DNA of 64,000 nucleotides from Topomyia yanbarensis (lineage: Eukaryota > Arthropoda > Insecta > Diptera > Culicidae). The position numbers and the translations under genes are program-made. The DNA lies in NCBI RefSeq assembly GCF_030247195.1, contig NC_080671.1, positions 207,724,045 to 207,788,044 on the forward strand. The letters run 5' to 3'. A model generated the notes under the pieces. It was not told the DNA's origin. It ran no database searches and worked only from the letters and a program-made list of their open reading frames with translations. Positions 12,601 through 23,360 of this stretch are shown piece by piece (the stretch's first letter is position 1; each line of letters begins with the position of its first letter).

Positions 12601-13326
12601 GAGGTCATAGGGAACATTGATTGGTGTCGATGGTCTTCAACCAGTGGTGATTGCAATTACAATTGGTAAGTGGTCACTACCGTGGGGATCAGATATTACC
12701 TTCCACTTGCAATCTAACCGTAGTGATGTCGAGCATAAAGATATGTCCAGTGCACTTGCTTGCGCAGGTGGTCTAGGAATTCGTGTCATTTCCCCTGTGT
12801 TCAGAATTGTCATATTGAAGTTGTCACAAAGTCCTTGAATTGTCGAAGATCGATTATCGTCGTATAGACAGCCCCACCCCGTACCGTGAGAGTTAAAGTC
12901 TCCAAGAAGCAGGCGGGGCGAGGGAAGGTGTTCAATCACGTTGGAGAATCTTCGATATCCCATCATGGCCCTAGGAGGAATGTAAATAGAAGCAATGCAA
13001 AGATCTTTGCCTTTGATTGTTGTTTGACAAGCGACAACTTCAATGCCTGGTGTCGAAGGGAGGTTGATTCGATTGAAGGAGTAGCACTTTTTGATCCCTA
13101 AAAGTACCCCCCCCCCATATGAGTCTTCTCGATCCAAGCGGATAATGTTAAAATCGTGGAAGTTGAGGTTTATATTAGAAGTTAGCCATGTTTCACATAG
13201 GGAAAATGCATCACAATGATTGTAATTTAGCAAGTGTTTTAATGAATCAATTTTGGGGATAATACTTCTGCAGTTCCACTGTAAAACAGTGATCAGATCC
13301 CTGATTCCGTCTAATAAGTTAGCCAT
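9637..13326 (-). pseudogene. ORF2 polyprotein of the I-type element, broken only by two in-frame stops
   Basis: One continuous frame of 1229 codons plus stop, interrupted by TGA at 12639-12637 (codon 230) and TAG at 10125-10123. There is no frameshift. Domains in order: apurinic-like endonuclease (LQWNCRS near residue 15; [29 protein letters not shown] just before the first stop); reverse transcriptase (KAPGPD, QKPGKPASD, FRKGKGT, FLDIKGAFD, LPQGSCLSP, LADD near codon 660, KTELVVFSRK); RNase H (YTDGS, AELAA, VSDSLSS, SHCSIAGNEKADS); and after the second stop a CxC-x8-H-x4-C knuckle. The catalytic box reads LADD where F/YADD is usual. The related copy at 50577-51296 has LADD too, so this is a family trait rather than damage. 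The protein would nick DNA and copy its RNA at the target. Confidence 0.93.
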
Positions 13327-14704
13327 CGAAGGATACGATCGCTGTAAGGAGGGGCCATTGTTCAGTCAACTGTTTTAAAAATGTTCTTACTGTTGGTAGA
13401 ATAGCAACCAGCAAGCTTTTCATAGGATCGGTAATGTTGAAAGCTGTGAATATCCAGTCCACAATGTCAGAAAATTTAAGGAATCCCGTTTTAGGTTGAG
13501 TTTCTGACTGTAAAATTGGAGCACTTGGGATTTTTGGTGCCCCTGGGAGTGCTGGGAACTCCTGGTTGTATCTCAATTTCCCAAAACCAGGAGGTATTAT
13601 CTTCGGATTTGTACCAGCACTTCCAGTTGATGAATTATTTTTATTTTGTACCCTTGTTTGGGACAACCTAGGACCCTTACGAGGAAGTTCAGGTGAGTTT
13701 TGATTAGGTCTTTTCCTAGAGTTTCCAAGCGGAGCCAAAGAATGCCCCTCGCAAGGGTCGTTAGAGGCGTTATCGTCAGTTGGCAAGAGAGCGAATGGGT
13801 TTTCGGAGATAAGTGGAACAGCTCTTTTAAGCATTTCTGCGTAAGAGCGTCTGGAGCGATCTTTGGCGGATCGCTTCAGTTTATCCGCGCGAAGTTTGTA
13901 CGTTGGGCATGTCAAAAGTGCATGCGGATTCTCCCCACAGTAAACACACTTCTCAGCGGGCCTACTGCAAGTATCATCCGCATGGCGTTCCCCACATTTA
14001 CCGCACCGTTGCTTGTTGCTACAGTAGGTGGCCGTGTGACCTAGCTGCTTGCAATTGGAACAATTCATGACCCGCGGTACAAACAGGCGTACAGGTAGAC
14101 GAGCTCCTCCCACTTCAACGTAGCTCGGAAGTGCAGATCCGGCGAAGGTTACGCGAAACGAGTCTGATGGATAATAATTACCATCTTCGATGGACTTTGA
14201 GTGCAATTGCTTGCACTCCAAAATCTTAACTGATTGAAGGTTAGGGTCCTTAAAGCGGCCAGCCCCATCATTCATCAGATCATCGACAGTTAGACCCGCA
14301 TCACTTACCACACCGTCGATCTCCACATCACGAGAAGGGATGTAGACGCGATACTCCAGCGTAAAGAGGCTATTGCTAACGATATCATTGGCCTGTTTCA
14401 AGTCAGTAACGACTACGCGCAGTTTATCTGACTGAACCTTTTTAATCTCGGTTACGGCCGAGTAACGTTTTGTCAGCTCCCGTGCAACAGTTATGCTGTT
14501 TAACGGTTTATTTTTGGGCCGAAAGTATACCACCCAAGGACCAGCGGATCCATCCTGGTAAACCTTGACTCGGGGGGGCTGTGAGACATTGGGGGAAAGT
14601 GGGGGAAGTGGATCGACCATAACATTATCTGTCTCAGTATCAGATATACGTTCTTCTTCTTCATAATATTCCTCTTCGGAGGGTGATCCTTCTGTTTGTT
14701 TCAT
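13319..14704 (-). CDS. ORF1, gag-like zinc-knuckle protein of the I-type element
   Basis: This is an intact frame of 461 residues. The N-terminus is acidic (residues 1-30), followed by an RNA-recognition-like region beginning GPWVVYFRPKNKPLN (about 55-110). Three CCHC knuckles lie at about residues 215-228 (CSNCKQLGHTATYC), 234-246 and 253-266. After them comes a basic, serine-rich linker and a hydrophobic C-terminal segment (about 415-461). Proteins of this kind bind the element's own RNA and form the ribonucleoprotein that carries ORF2 protein. The stop overlaps the ORF2 start by 8 nt (ATGGCTAA). The ATG at 14704 is chosen because it opens the frame 434 bp inside the TSD boundary. The fossil at 2290-3220 is an older relative. 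Confidence 0.92.
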   Translation of the reverse strand: MKQTEGSPSEEEYYEEEERISDTETDNVMVDPLPPLSPNVSQPPRVKVYQDGSAGPWVVYFRPKNKPLNSITVARELTKRYSAVTEIKKVQSDKLRVVVTDLKQANDIVSNSLFTLEYRVYIPSRDVEIDGVVSDAGLTVDDLMNDGAGRFKDPNLQSVKILECKQLHSKSIEDGNYYPSDSFRVTFAGSALPSYVEVGGARLPVRLFVPRVMNCSNCKQLGHTATYCSNKQRCGKCGERHADDTCSRPAEKCVYCGENPHALLTCPTYKLRADKLKRSAKDRSRRSYAEMLKRAVPLISENPFALLPTDDNASNDPCEGHSLAPLGNSRKRPNQNSPELPRKGPRLSQTRVQNKNNSSTGSAGTNPKIIPPGFGKLRYNQEFPALPGAPKIPSAPILQSETQPKTGFLKFSDIVDWIFTAFNITDPMKSLLVAILPTVRTFLKQLTEQWPLLTAIVSFDG

Positions 14705-15138
14705 TTTGTTGCGGGAGCAACACGCTCGACCGCACTGTTTAACTTAAATCAAAATAAAAAATCAAAAGCAATGAAAAGAAAAAAATCGATAAGAAAAGTA
14801 AAAAACGAAACACTTCACCAGTTGGTTCCTGACGAGCTGGTAGATGAATTGATCCTTCGTTTGTTTTATCCGTCACCCGCGTGACCTTCACACTGTAGAG
14901 CTGATATAGCTCGTCTAAACAAAGCCGTCTTTCAGGCAAGAAAAATGTTTAGTAACGCACTTCACTGCACTACTTTAACTGATATCGCAGGTAACAATTA
15001 TCACTCGCGGGACTGTTTATTAGTAATGCTTTACTGCAGCCTCTGCCACAGCAAGCACCTTCGTACCACCGAAAAAACTAAACCACACCGGAGAGAACAA
15101 AAAGCACTTGTTTCCCGGTACAAAGTTGGGTTACGAAT

Positions 15139-15152
15139 GAAAGCATTTATTT
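15139..15152. repeat. Target-site duplication of the I-type element (5' side)
   Basis: GAAAGCATTTATTT, the exact partner of 9168-9181. It fixes the element's 5' end at 15138. Confidence 0.9.
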
Positions 15153-16135
15153 GTTTTTATGTGGACAGTTTGTAGGCAGAAACCGGCTTCTTCTACATTT
15201 TCGAGCATAAGTGAACTGCATAATCTATATCTGGTGCACATTTGCTCAATAATCCCTCAAATTCTGTTTGATGAGGGAAACGAACCAAACATTTCATTCA
15301 TCGCGACGGGCATGAATTGAATTTTGTTTTCTTTCAAGTTCACGCAGGGATGTCAATTTTTTCAAACTCGGGCTCAAACTGATATTATTTACTCCAAACT
15401 ATCCGCCAGTTTTCATATAACAATCGTTTAAACGGAGATATTTTTGGTAACAATGGTAGGTTTTGCAGCTCTCAAATCGAGAGATAATGGTTGACATTGG
15501 AGATTGCCAGGCATAGCGCAGGGAAGCTACTTGGGATCGTTGATGTTTCTGATTTACGTCAATGTCGTGTTTTTAGTACTGAAAACTCCTCTCCGGTCCT
15601 GCACAGACCATCTCAGCATGAAACGTTTGCTGATGGAGGTGTAGCAAGAACTGCCTTTGTGTAAATCCGAAAAAGGTTATCGGTAATCGAATTCCGATGA
15701 AAGACGAGCTCTTCCTTCCAGCCTCCCAGAACTTTTTTACTGTCGAAGCTCTGCCTGCCAGATCCCAGAACTTTTTAACTGCCGAAAACATGCGGAAAAG
15801 GCAATGTCGATTGAGAGGCGATGGGGGGATGCAGTACCCTTTCGACTGTCCTGGTTTTTTACGCTGAGTGCAAGTTCGATTTCAGTATCAAACTGACGGC
15901 GACCTGCGGCAAAATTGGCAACGTGGGTTCTATGGTTGTGTGTGTTATTTAGCTTATATGATGGTTGTGTGTTGTATAGTATACAGGTGAATGTAGCTGG
16001 TGGTAGAGTGTTGCTGTGATGAGCGAATGCAGATGGTTGGACTGTGGTTGTGGTGGCACGGCGGTAATTCCCTTCGTACTTTAACCTGTTCTTTGAGATT
16101 GCTGTGGTTTTCGCACACTGAAGAAAAAGCACCTG
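15153..16135. other. Non-coding, nothing firm
   Basis: No gene or element boundary seen. A short imperfect duplication (CCCAGAACTTTTT-A-CTG about 15724-15785, two copies 45 bp apart) is the only structure noted. Confidence 0.4.
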
Positions 16136-17790
16136 AGAATTTCGTAAGTCTCGGCATATGAACCAGTCTTCTGACGATGTCATTGAACGCTTTAGAATGC
16201 CATAGGTAGGCTTATGAAGTCATTTATCTTCATTCATGCACTCCATGGAAGTCCAGATGATGTATTCCATAAGACAGTCTTATGACTCCGCTCCAATATA
16301 TGCGTTAAAGAATTTCATAAGTTTTTCTTATGAAGCCCGTATGAGATATGTTATTGATTCTATAAAATTATATTTTATTTTTCTTATACATCACTTTTGT
16401 GAAAAGTTCATAATTGCATCTTATGAATTCAGTACTGGCATAGAAGGCCAACTATTAGCTAATAGTTTTCGGCCAGCGCTTTTTGGTTGCCGCGTTCCGA
16501 GGCAAAATAACCGATATTTTTTTGTGAAATTAAAACAAAATTTTAAATTATTGTTTAATATGTTATTCAATAAATTACTGAGTGTAGTGAATCAGTTTAC
16601 ATGGTTATGAAAGAAGAAGAAATCCGATTATTATTAGTATGAGCTTTGAAATAAATTGTGCATATAATTAGTTTCTGACGTGTATTTTATAATTATCAAA
16701 GTCATTTGAGAAGCAACAATCATCATTCAGTAGTAAATCTCACTGCCTAAATCCAGTTTCCCAGGAAATACCGACGAACTCTTATTCATTATGTACAAAT
16801 TTTAATATTTAATGAAAGAGATTTTTCTTCAATTTTCTGGTGGGACCTACACTTGGCGGTTTCTTTGTCCCGAATTTCCTCTCAAGGTTTATTTTGATAG
16901 TCATTCAAACATTATGATGAATTTCATAAGACTGTTTTATGAAATCCATTTTTTCTACCGTGCAGAGCCCATCCACCGCTAGGCCTCCATTTACCGATCA
17001 ATTTGACGGCGAAATTGTTTTGACTCGAATATTGCACGGAATTTAGAAATTATAAATAAAGTGAAATATGGAAATAGTACGTAGAACATCAATATAATAT
17101 ACACTTTCATTATTCATCTTTTCGTATTTTTCCAAATAATTATATTTAAATGCTGCATTAAATCCGTTGCCATTTTACCGCTTTTTTCTCTTAACTCAAA
17201 GCCAACTGTTAATAAAACTGTGTAAGGACAATATTTCTAAGTGAATTATACACAAACCGAATGAACAAAGTCTGCCACACATGTTTGGAGCTAATTTGTC
17301 GGTAATAAAAAATTATAAACCTAGAATTTTTGGCAAATGGACATCTATTATTTGTAGTGATCGGTGAATGGCACTCTAGAATTGTTGGGCTTTTCGGCTA
17401 TTTTGCACTGTCTGCCAATTCATTTACAAATTTGTGTATTTTTTCTTGATAGTTGATTAAATATTCTAGTTGAAAACGAAGATCGAATTGAAATGCCTTC
17501 TAGCATTGTTTTTTAAAGAACGTTGGAAGTAGAAATCGCTGTTAATTGATCGGTAGATGGGTCTTGTACGGTACCATGTTTTCCACTTAGAAATGTTAGC
17601 AGTTTTCATAAATGGGCACCTATGGCGTTCATTCGGACATTTACAAGAATTTCATAAGACTATCTTATGAAAATAGTAAGAGACAATTTGGATAGTTTCC
17701 CTCCAAATCATAAGACGGACTTATAAAATTCATTAAAAAACTTTATGTCTGAAAGTCGTAAGTCTTTTTTATGGAAATTCAATGTAAATT
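16136..17790. repeat. Cluster of about nine quasi-palindromes, core TTTCATAAGAC/GTCTTATGAAA
   Basis: Short imperfect palindromes with the shared core CATAAGAC-N-GTCTTATG recur near 16140, 16195, 16268, 16310, 16412, 16919, 17650, 17705 and 17745. Five sit in the first 300 bp and three in the last 140 bp, so they crowd the two ends of the 1.65-kb stretch. That layout resembles the subterminal repeats of a DNA element, but no terminal inverted repeat or TSD could be fixed. The 124-codon frame inside (16236-16610) has no recognisable motif. Confidence 0.5.
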
Positions 17791-20700
17791 TTGCTCGGTG
17801 CACCCTATGGCTAATACTGATGGATCCTGCTGTTGGACGATTGATGTGTTGCGCGTGAAAAAATAATCTCGCTAAAAATCCGTGTGTGAGGGCAAGGGAG
17901 CCTCGTTTGAGAGAGACCGCGTGAGAAAGTTAAGCCCGATTCAGACTATGCGCCAGCTACTGTCAACGAACAGGAACGTCAATGCATTTCTCGTCCGCTA
18001 ATTCACACTTCCGTATGATAAAACATTCCGTGCCGTTTATGTTGTGTGTGACTGCATATAAATAATTTAGATGATCGGTTGATGAGCGGTACCCATGACG
18101 GAAATTTGGCGTATCTTTTAAATCGTACTACGTGTAGCGAAAAGGTGTAATAGTTTATCTCGGTTTAATTCGCTATTAACAAATACAACTCATGGGCCTG
18201 CCAGATGTCACTTTTAGGGGGCATTTACTTGCATTTTGCTAAGAAACATTTCTTAAAAGAGGTTTATATATGTTTTGGATTAAGCTCAGGAAAGTGAGCC
18301 TGTTGTCTCCACCAGTTTCCTTTTATTTAATTGCTATACCGATTTGCTAACAATTGTTTAGCGCGGAGTGCTATCAGGAGTGTTGATTTAGTTACGAGAA
18401 AACTCCTCAATGAATTTCACAATTTTAGATTTATTTGATACTTCGTTACTTTTTAATTCTTTTATGTATTTAAATTTCTTGCCTAAAAATTTTATTCTTA
18501 GCAGATTTATCATTTGATAATAATTTTATTACTCCTATAAAAGTCACTATACTCAATGTATATACAATATTGTTTCCTTAGACAGCATAATTGCCGTGAA
18601 ATACTATAGTGTATTCATATTAAGTGCCATACAATATTTATGATATTCATATTTTATTTATGTTATATTTTACATTAAATATTCATATTCGTCAGTTTAC
18701 TTAGAGATAGCGGCTTCAAGAGGAACTACGATTTAAGAGAAAGGGAAGGCAGAGGAGTAGGTTAGCTAACATGCGGGTTTCGGTTGCGATGAGGAATAGC
18801 GAGCTGCAGCCAGTCGACTTAAGCTCTTGTATGGTTCAGTGAAGTCCGCGAAGTGAAGCAAAAAGAATCCCATCCTAATACATATGAAAAATATTTTTAT
18901 GTTAATCTTTTCCAGTATATTCATCCAATGCATTTTTTACGTTTATTCATATTATTATGGTCAATTTTTCAAATATCGTCCCATTTTATCTTATTTATTT
19001 TTTATTTAGTTCGTCTATAGGAGCCATCACATTCTAGGTATTACTGACGTTTAGTTTAGTTTGTTAAATTTTAGTTCAAATGAGTATTTTTTTAATCCCT
19101 AATAGTATGCAGGTTTGATGTTGACTATATTGCTTGAATTCACCATATTCATATTAATTATAGAAAGAACATTCATAATATTTATTATTGATTGTCATTT
19201 AATATTCCCTTGAAAATTTCATTTAAGTATACAATGAAGGCCCGCTTTTGCTAGCATGACATGAAAATTTTTTGGCACTATTTTGTTAGCCTCAATTGAA
19301 AATCTGTCCGATGGTTGCTAGTAGACCAACCTAACAATATTCGAGTAAATCCTTTATTGAGTAAATCTATTTTATGTTACAGATGCGAAACATGCAAAAT
19401 AAAATTTAAATTTGAATTGGACGACCCGATTATAAGTAATGAGCCAAGGTTTTCAATGTCTACACTTTATCAGCCGTAAATACACAGGAGAGTGATAAAA
19501 ACGGGCCTTTACTGTACTGGTATCATTTATTTCCAGCAACACATGGATTGTCTCTATCATCACAATATTATCCCTTTGATTTCATTACTCATTATATGCA
19601 CCATATTGTTTTATATTGTTCATTAACATAACTAAATTCATGGCATACATTATATTATTTGCATGTTGTTATCTGATATTCATTATGAATTATAATTTTC
19701 ATTACATACATTATCCTGATAACATATAATGCTGTAAACACACTATATAACAATTGAATACTGGGAAGGGATGGGAGCAACAGGGTATCATACGAATTGA
19801 GGACTGGACGAGGGAACGTGGATAGCCAGCCCAAGTCACTTGAAGGAAACTTGTTTTCTTCAGAAGGTCTTATATGAGTTTGACGCACCCTTCTCAAAAC
19901 AAATTATCTGGTGGGTAAAGCATGTATAGCGAAATTGTTTACCTTTCGACTAGAATATTATTGTTGGAAGGGACTCTTTTCCTCCTTTTTCCCCTGCGGG
20001 ATGTGCGTAAGTGACTCTGCTTACGGGCCCGTCCAACCCTTTTTGATTTCCCTTTAGTAACAGCAATAATGTGAAGGTTTTACGATAAACTATTTCGGGG
20101 CTACTGTAAGTCTACCCGCATTCACTGGAAAAACCTTGAGCTGATGGTGGCTTCAAATCACATCACATCACACATCACTGGGAAATTTATTAAAATTCGT
20201 GAATTCAATACTTGATTTCACTGAATATTAAAATTACACGCACACTCTGGTTATTTGTTTTCGCTAATAAATTCGAAACAGAGACGATGTTCATATTATT
20301 TGTTTACATTTAGGCTGCCGTCAAAAGTAACGATAAATAAGAAAAGATTTAAAGCTTATTTAAAACAGGATCAATGATTCTAAACAAATTTAATGTTGTT
20401 CTTAAAGTGGTTTTGAACACTTTTTTAAGAATATGTGTGCTGCTTATGAGGAGTTTTATAACAGTTTCTTGTGCATTCTTAAATAAGCTTTAAAAATTTA
20501 ATGTAGTTTGGACCAACTAGTTGGAATGTGATCTTAAAGCGGTGACTAGGTGACAATCAGATTAAGTTCATTCAAGTGAATGAAACATTTTATTCGTTAT
20601 TTTAGTTGGTCACTTCCTTATGTTACTTATGTTCAGATTGTTGATTTGAAAACATTGATTAATTTTATTGATTGATGTAAAGTTGTAAACTAAAATTTGT

Positions 20701-21109
20701 TTCATGATTCATTTGCTGTTGAGTGTTGTCAGAAAACAAAACTAATTTCTCCACTAATTCGAACTATCGAATTTTGAACAGCTATCAGATTCTAGCACAG
20801 TATTATCTTGGGCAAATTTCTTACTCGCTTCATGAATAATACAATACAAGAAAAAGTTCGGTTTTTGGAAATGAAAATGCTGAAGTTAGGTTTTCTCGTA
20901 CTAATATCCATACAAATTTTAAATGTAATGAAGGCTGCCTCGCTATAACCAATCGACCTTATATTTTGCACAATTCTTTTGGACCCCAGAACAACCAATC
21001 ACATTTTACATTTTACTTAATTCAAGATGTCTTTATTTCGCTCTCAGCCTATTTGGTAACCCTAGATGTTGATACGTTAAAACATTTAACTACGGAATAG
21101 CTTCAAGCC
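17791..21109. other. Long AT-rich non-coding stretch
   Basis: About 3.3 kb with no supported gene. Very AT-rich between 18400 and 19700. At 20150-20180 there is a short CATCA-type repeat preceded by a more GC-rich 150 bp, possibly the tail of an unidentified retroposon, but this is too weak to call. Confidence 0.4.
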
Positions 21110-21118
21110 AAGCAAAAG

Positions 21119-21266
21119 TAGAGCACTCTAGTTAGAGTGTGGCCAAGAGGCCATGACGTATTCAAACGAACATGAAATTTGACGTATTTCTATTGTGTAT
21201 ACGTCAAATTCCATGTTCGTTTGGATACGTCATGGCCTCTTGGCCACACTCTAACTAGAGTGCACT
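21119..21266. mobile_element. 148-bp foldback element with 9-bp TSD (MULE-like MITE)
   Basis: The element is almost one hairpin: about 65-bp arms, starting TAGAGCACTCTAGTTAG on the left, pair around a loop of about 11 bp (TTCTATTGTGT) with only a few mismatches. The flanks are AAGCAAAAG at 21110-21118 and 21267-21275, a perfect 9-bp direct repeat. Nine-bp TSDs with long inverted repeats are typical of Mutator-like elements. No coding capacity. Confidence 0.85.
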
Positions 21267-21538
21267 AAGCAAAAGATGCCCAAAAACCTAAGGAAACCAA
21301 GAACACATAAGTGGCGAAAGGCAATGTATGCACTAAAACATTAACACCCGTGAACTACAACAAATGGTTGCATACTGGCTGCACCATTTTCGATGATTTG
21401 TGCATTGATTGCAGAAAGTAAAATGAATCCAAGACATTTTTGCATATCACAAATGGAACCATTGATATTTGTTTAGGGCTCCTGCAGTAGAAAAATATTT
21501 GATGAGCCATAAATATATACCATAAGGCTAAAGCTACC

Positions 21539-21702
21539 AATACACTGTTTGTAATAACGTCAAATATTTGACATCTTTCGTGAAATAAATTTGAACTGCT
21601 GTGTACTGGATCTTCAAATATTTGATCAAACATAGTTTGCCAAATTTTTCATTTGTATTTGTCAAAGCGATTATTTGTCTATTTGTCAAACAGTGTACTG
21701 AC
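21539..21702. repeat. Small inverted-repeat element (ends CAATACACTGTTTG / CAAACAGTGTACTG)
   Basis: Inverted ends of about 14 bp enclose 164 bp rich in TTTGTC/GACAAA words. A similar end, TTTGACAAACAGTGTACTG, occurs alone at about 32033-32052, suggesting a dispersed family. No clear TSD was found. Confidence 0.45.
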
Positions 21703-21730
21703 CAGTTTGTCAAAACTTCAAACAGCTTAA

Positions 21731-21901
21731 CCCCAGTTTAGCTCAGCCGGAAATGAACCGGAATTCTGGCTGGTTCCAGTTCGTGTTCCGGCTCCAGTGA
21801 CACAGCCGATTCTAGTTATAATCGGTTGTTGCACTGGAGCCGGAATACGAACTGGAACCAGCCAGAATTCCAGTTCATTTCCGGCTGAGCTTTACTGGGA
21901 C
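21731..21901. mobile_element. Foldback element, about 70-bp arms
   Basis: The left arm (CCCAGTTTAGCTCAGCCGG onward) and the right arm (ending CCGGCTGAGCTTTACTGGG) are complementary over about 70 bp with about five mismatches, leaving a 25-30 bp loop that itself contains CCGAT/ATCGG. There is no convincing TSD, so the class is undetermined. Confidence 0.65.
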
Positions 21902-21919
21902 GCTGCAGTTTGCCAAACT

Positions 21920-22177
21920 CAGAGATGCCAGATACTTTTTTAAAATGTCTGCAATAATAATTTTAAAAGTCTGGGAAGAACAAAAAATGTCAGGAAAGCT
22001 AGGGTAACCAAAAGCCATTATATTCAAAAATCTGTAAATATCTGCAACCAAACTAAAAAATCTGCAAATATCTGCAACCAAACTAAAAAATCTGCAAATA
22101 TCTGCGTCATCGAAAACATCTGCAGCTTAAATTAAGTCTGCGAATTCGCAGAGCTGTCTGCAAATCTGGCATCTCTG
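21920..22177. mobile_element. 258-bp hAT-like MITE, copy 1
   Basis: The termini CAGAGATGCCAGAT and ATCTGGCATCTCTG are inverted repeats, flanked by perfect 8-bp TSDs GCCAAACT (21912-21919 and 22178-22185). The inside is AT-rich and contains repeats of AAATCTGCAAATATCTGC. A second copy with its own perfect TSD lies at 60174-60432. The CAG terminus plus 8-bp TSD fits the hAT superfamily. Non-coding. Confidence 0.92.
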
Positions 22178-22180
22178 GCC

Positions 22181-22280
22181 AAACTTGTCAATGGAGAAGT
22201 TTGTCAAACTTGTTGATGGAGAAGTTTGTTAAACTTGTTAATGGAGAAATTTGTCAAACTTGTTGATGGAGAAGTTTGAC
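22181..22280. repeat. Four tandem 25-bp units (AAACTTGTTGATGGAGAAGTTTGTC)
   Basis: Four head-to-tail copies of exactly 25 bp with 1-3 substitutions each. The array begins inside the downstream TSD of the adjacent hAT-like MITE, which means the MITE inserted at the edge of this array or the array grew from that edge. Unit words (TTTGTC/AAAC) match the neighbouring 21539-21702 element. Confidence 0.85.
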
Positions 22281-22569
22281 AAACGTGCTTTGCTCATTCA
22301 CGATAGCAAAATACTCCGTACGCGAAACTGATTTGTTTTGACAGAATTTGTTGTCAAAACGAAAAAAAGTTAAGGTTTGAAATTCGGCTGATTGATTGAT
22401 TGTTTTATTTACGTGACTTTAAATAATTCATTCGCCACGTTAAAAATAATCGGCGCAATTTTGATATTGTTGGTATTTGTCTTTCCAGGAAAATCGTACC
22501 TCAAATAAATCAAGGTGCCCGGTGTTGTGCTTGGTAGCTTTAACAATTTGGGAACGAGAAAGTTATTTT

Positions 22570-23311
22570 AGTTTCGGCAAATCAAACAAACGCCTCTCCT
22601 TCGCCCGTCTCCAGATCTCTCAAAACCTCTGTCGAACCGTTTGTGTTTGTTTTTGCAGATTTTACACGAGTACATCTTTTCCTTCACGTCGGTATTAGAA
22701 GCCTTACATTTTGCCACATATGTGATACTTTTTACCACAATCGCGACAATCGAACAGTTTCCCGGTGGCATGCCACTTCTCGTGCAGCCGGAAACTTTTT
22801 GCCGATCGGTAGACCTTGCTACATACTCGACATTTCTCGAGTACTTTTTCAAATGGACCTAAGTAACATTGAGAGCCTCTCTTTGTTTACTTTCTCTTTC
22901 GTTTATTACGACGTCATTACAACACTTTGTACTAATTTTCCAGTACATATCGAAAGCCGACGGTTTTTACTACAATATTATACAAAGAGTAGAGTAGTAA
23001 ATGTTGAAATGGCCAAGTAATGAACAGAAGAGAAAGACCTTAAAGAGAATCTCTCATTGTTACTTACGTCCATTTGAAAAAGTACTCGAGATTTGTGCTC
23101 GGGCAGCATGTCGACTTTGCGTCCTATACCATTATCTGGTTGTGTTGGGTTCGCAGGTGCACCGTCAGATTGTAGGATTGAGTGAACCCTCGGTCGCAGT
23201 ATTCGCACACGTACGGAGTTTTCCCGGGTGTGCAACCTGACGTGTATCTTCAGAGTTATCGATTGAGTGAATGTTTTCGAACAGTGGGTTCACATTTGAA
23301 GGGCTTTTCAC
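22570..23311 (-). pseudogene. ZAD-C2H2 zinc-finger gene remnant, 3' exons
   Basis: Minus-strand continuation of the gene whose 5' exons are at 30631-31362. After an acceptor (TTACAG, 23317-23312) come the linker EKPFKCE, a finger with HVRLHT, and a well-kept finger YVCEYCDRGFTQSYNLTVH (about 23235-23130). The blocks lie in different frames, so there are single-base shifts. A donor GTAAGT lies at 23067-23062. Beyond an inverted repeat, an acceptor-like ACTTAG precedes PFEKVLEKCRVCSKVYRS and a second finger with LFDCRDCGKKYH, ending in a stop; MYSCKIC follows in another frame. AATAAA on the minus strand near 22415 could be the old polyadenylation signal. Such proteins are nuclear DNA-binding regulators; this copy looks decayed. 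Confidence 0.75.
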
Positions 23312-23355
23312 CTGTAACAGTAAACAGTATATAAATGGAATTTACAGAAAAGAAA

Positions 23356-23360
23356 ATAAG
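23356..23360. repeat. TSD of BEL/Pao element (left)
   Basis: ATAAG, repeated at 30610-30614 directly after the 3' LTR. Confidence 0.9.

Larger units (their letters stand above)
9182..15138 (-). mobile_element. Full-length I-type (I/Jockey superfamily) non-LTR retrotransposon
   Basis: A 5957-bp minus-strand insertion bounded by a perfect 14-bp TSD. In transcript order it has a 434-bp 5' UTR (15138-14705), ORF1 (14704-13319), ORF2 (13326-9637; endonuclease, reverse transcriptase, RNase H, C-terminal CCHC) and a 455-bp 3' UTR. The 3' end, with GTTAAGCTACAGCATTTG and AAATAAACG before an A-rich tail, resembles the right-arm copy ending near 53540. The RNase H domain and ORF1 zinc knuckles point to the I clade or close relatives; the exact family is an inference. 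Being full length, the 5' UTR probably holds an internal promoter, as is known for such elements, but I see no diagnostic motif. The exact TSD implies a fairly recent insertion. Confidence 0.93.

Noticed and set aside
12508..12639. Frameshift between endonuclease and reverse transcriptase in the I-type ORF2
   Set aside because: Both parts are in the same frame; only a TGA separates them.
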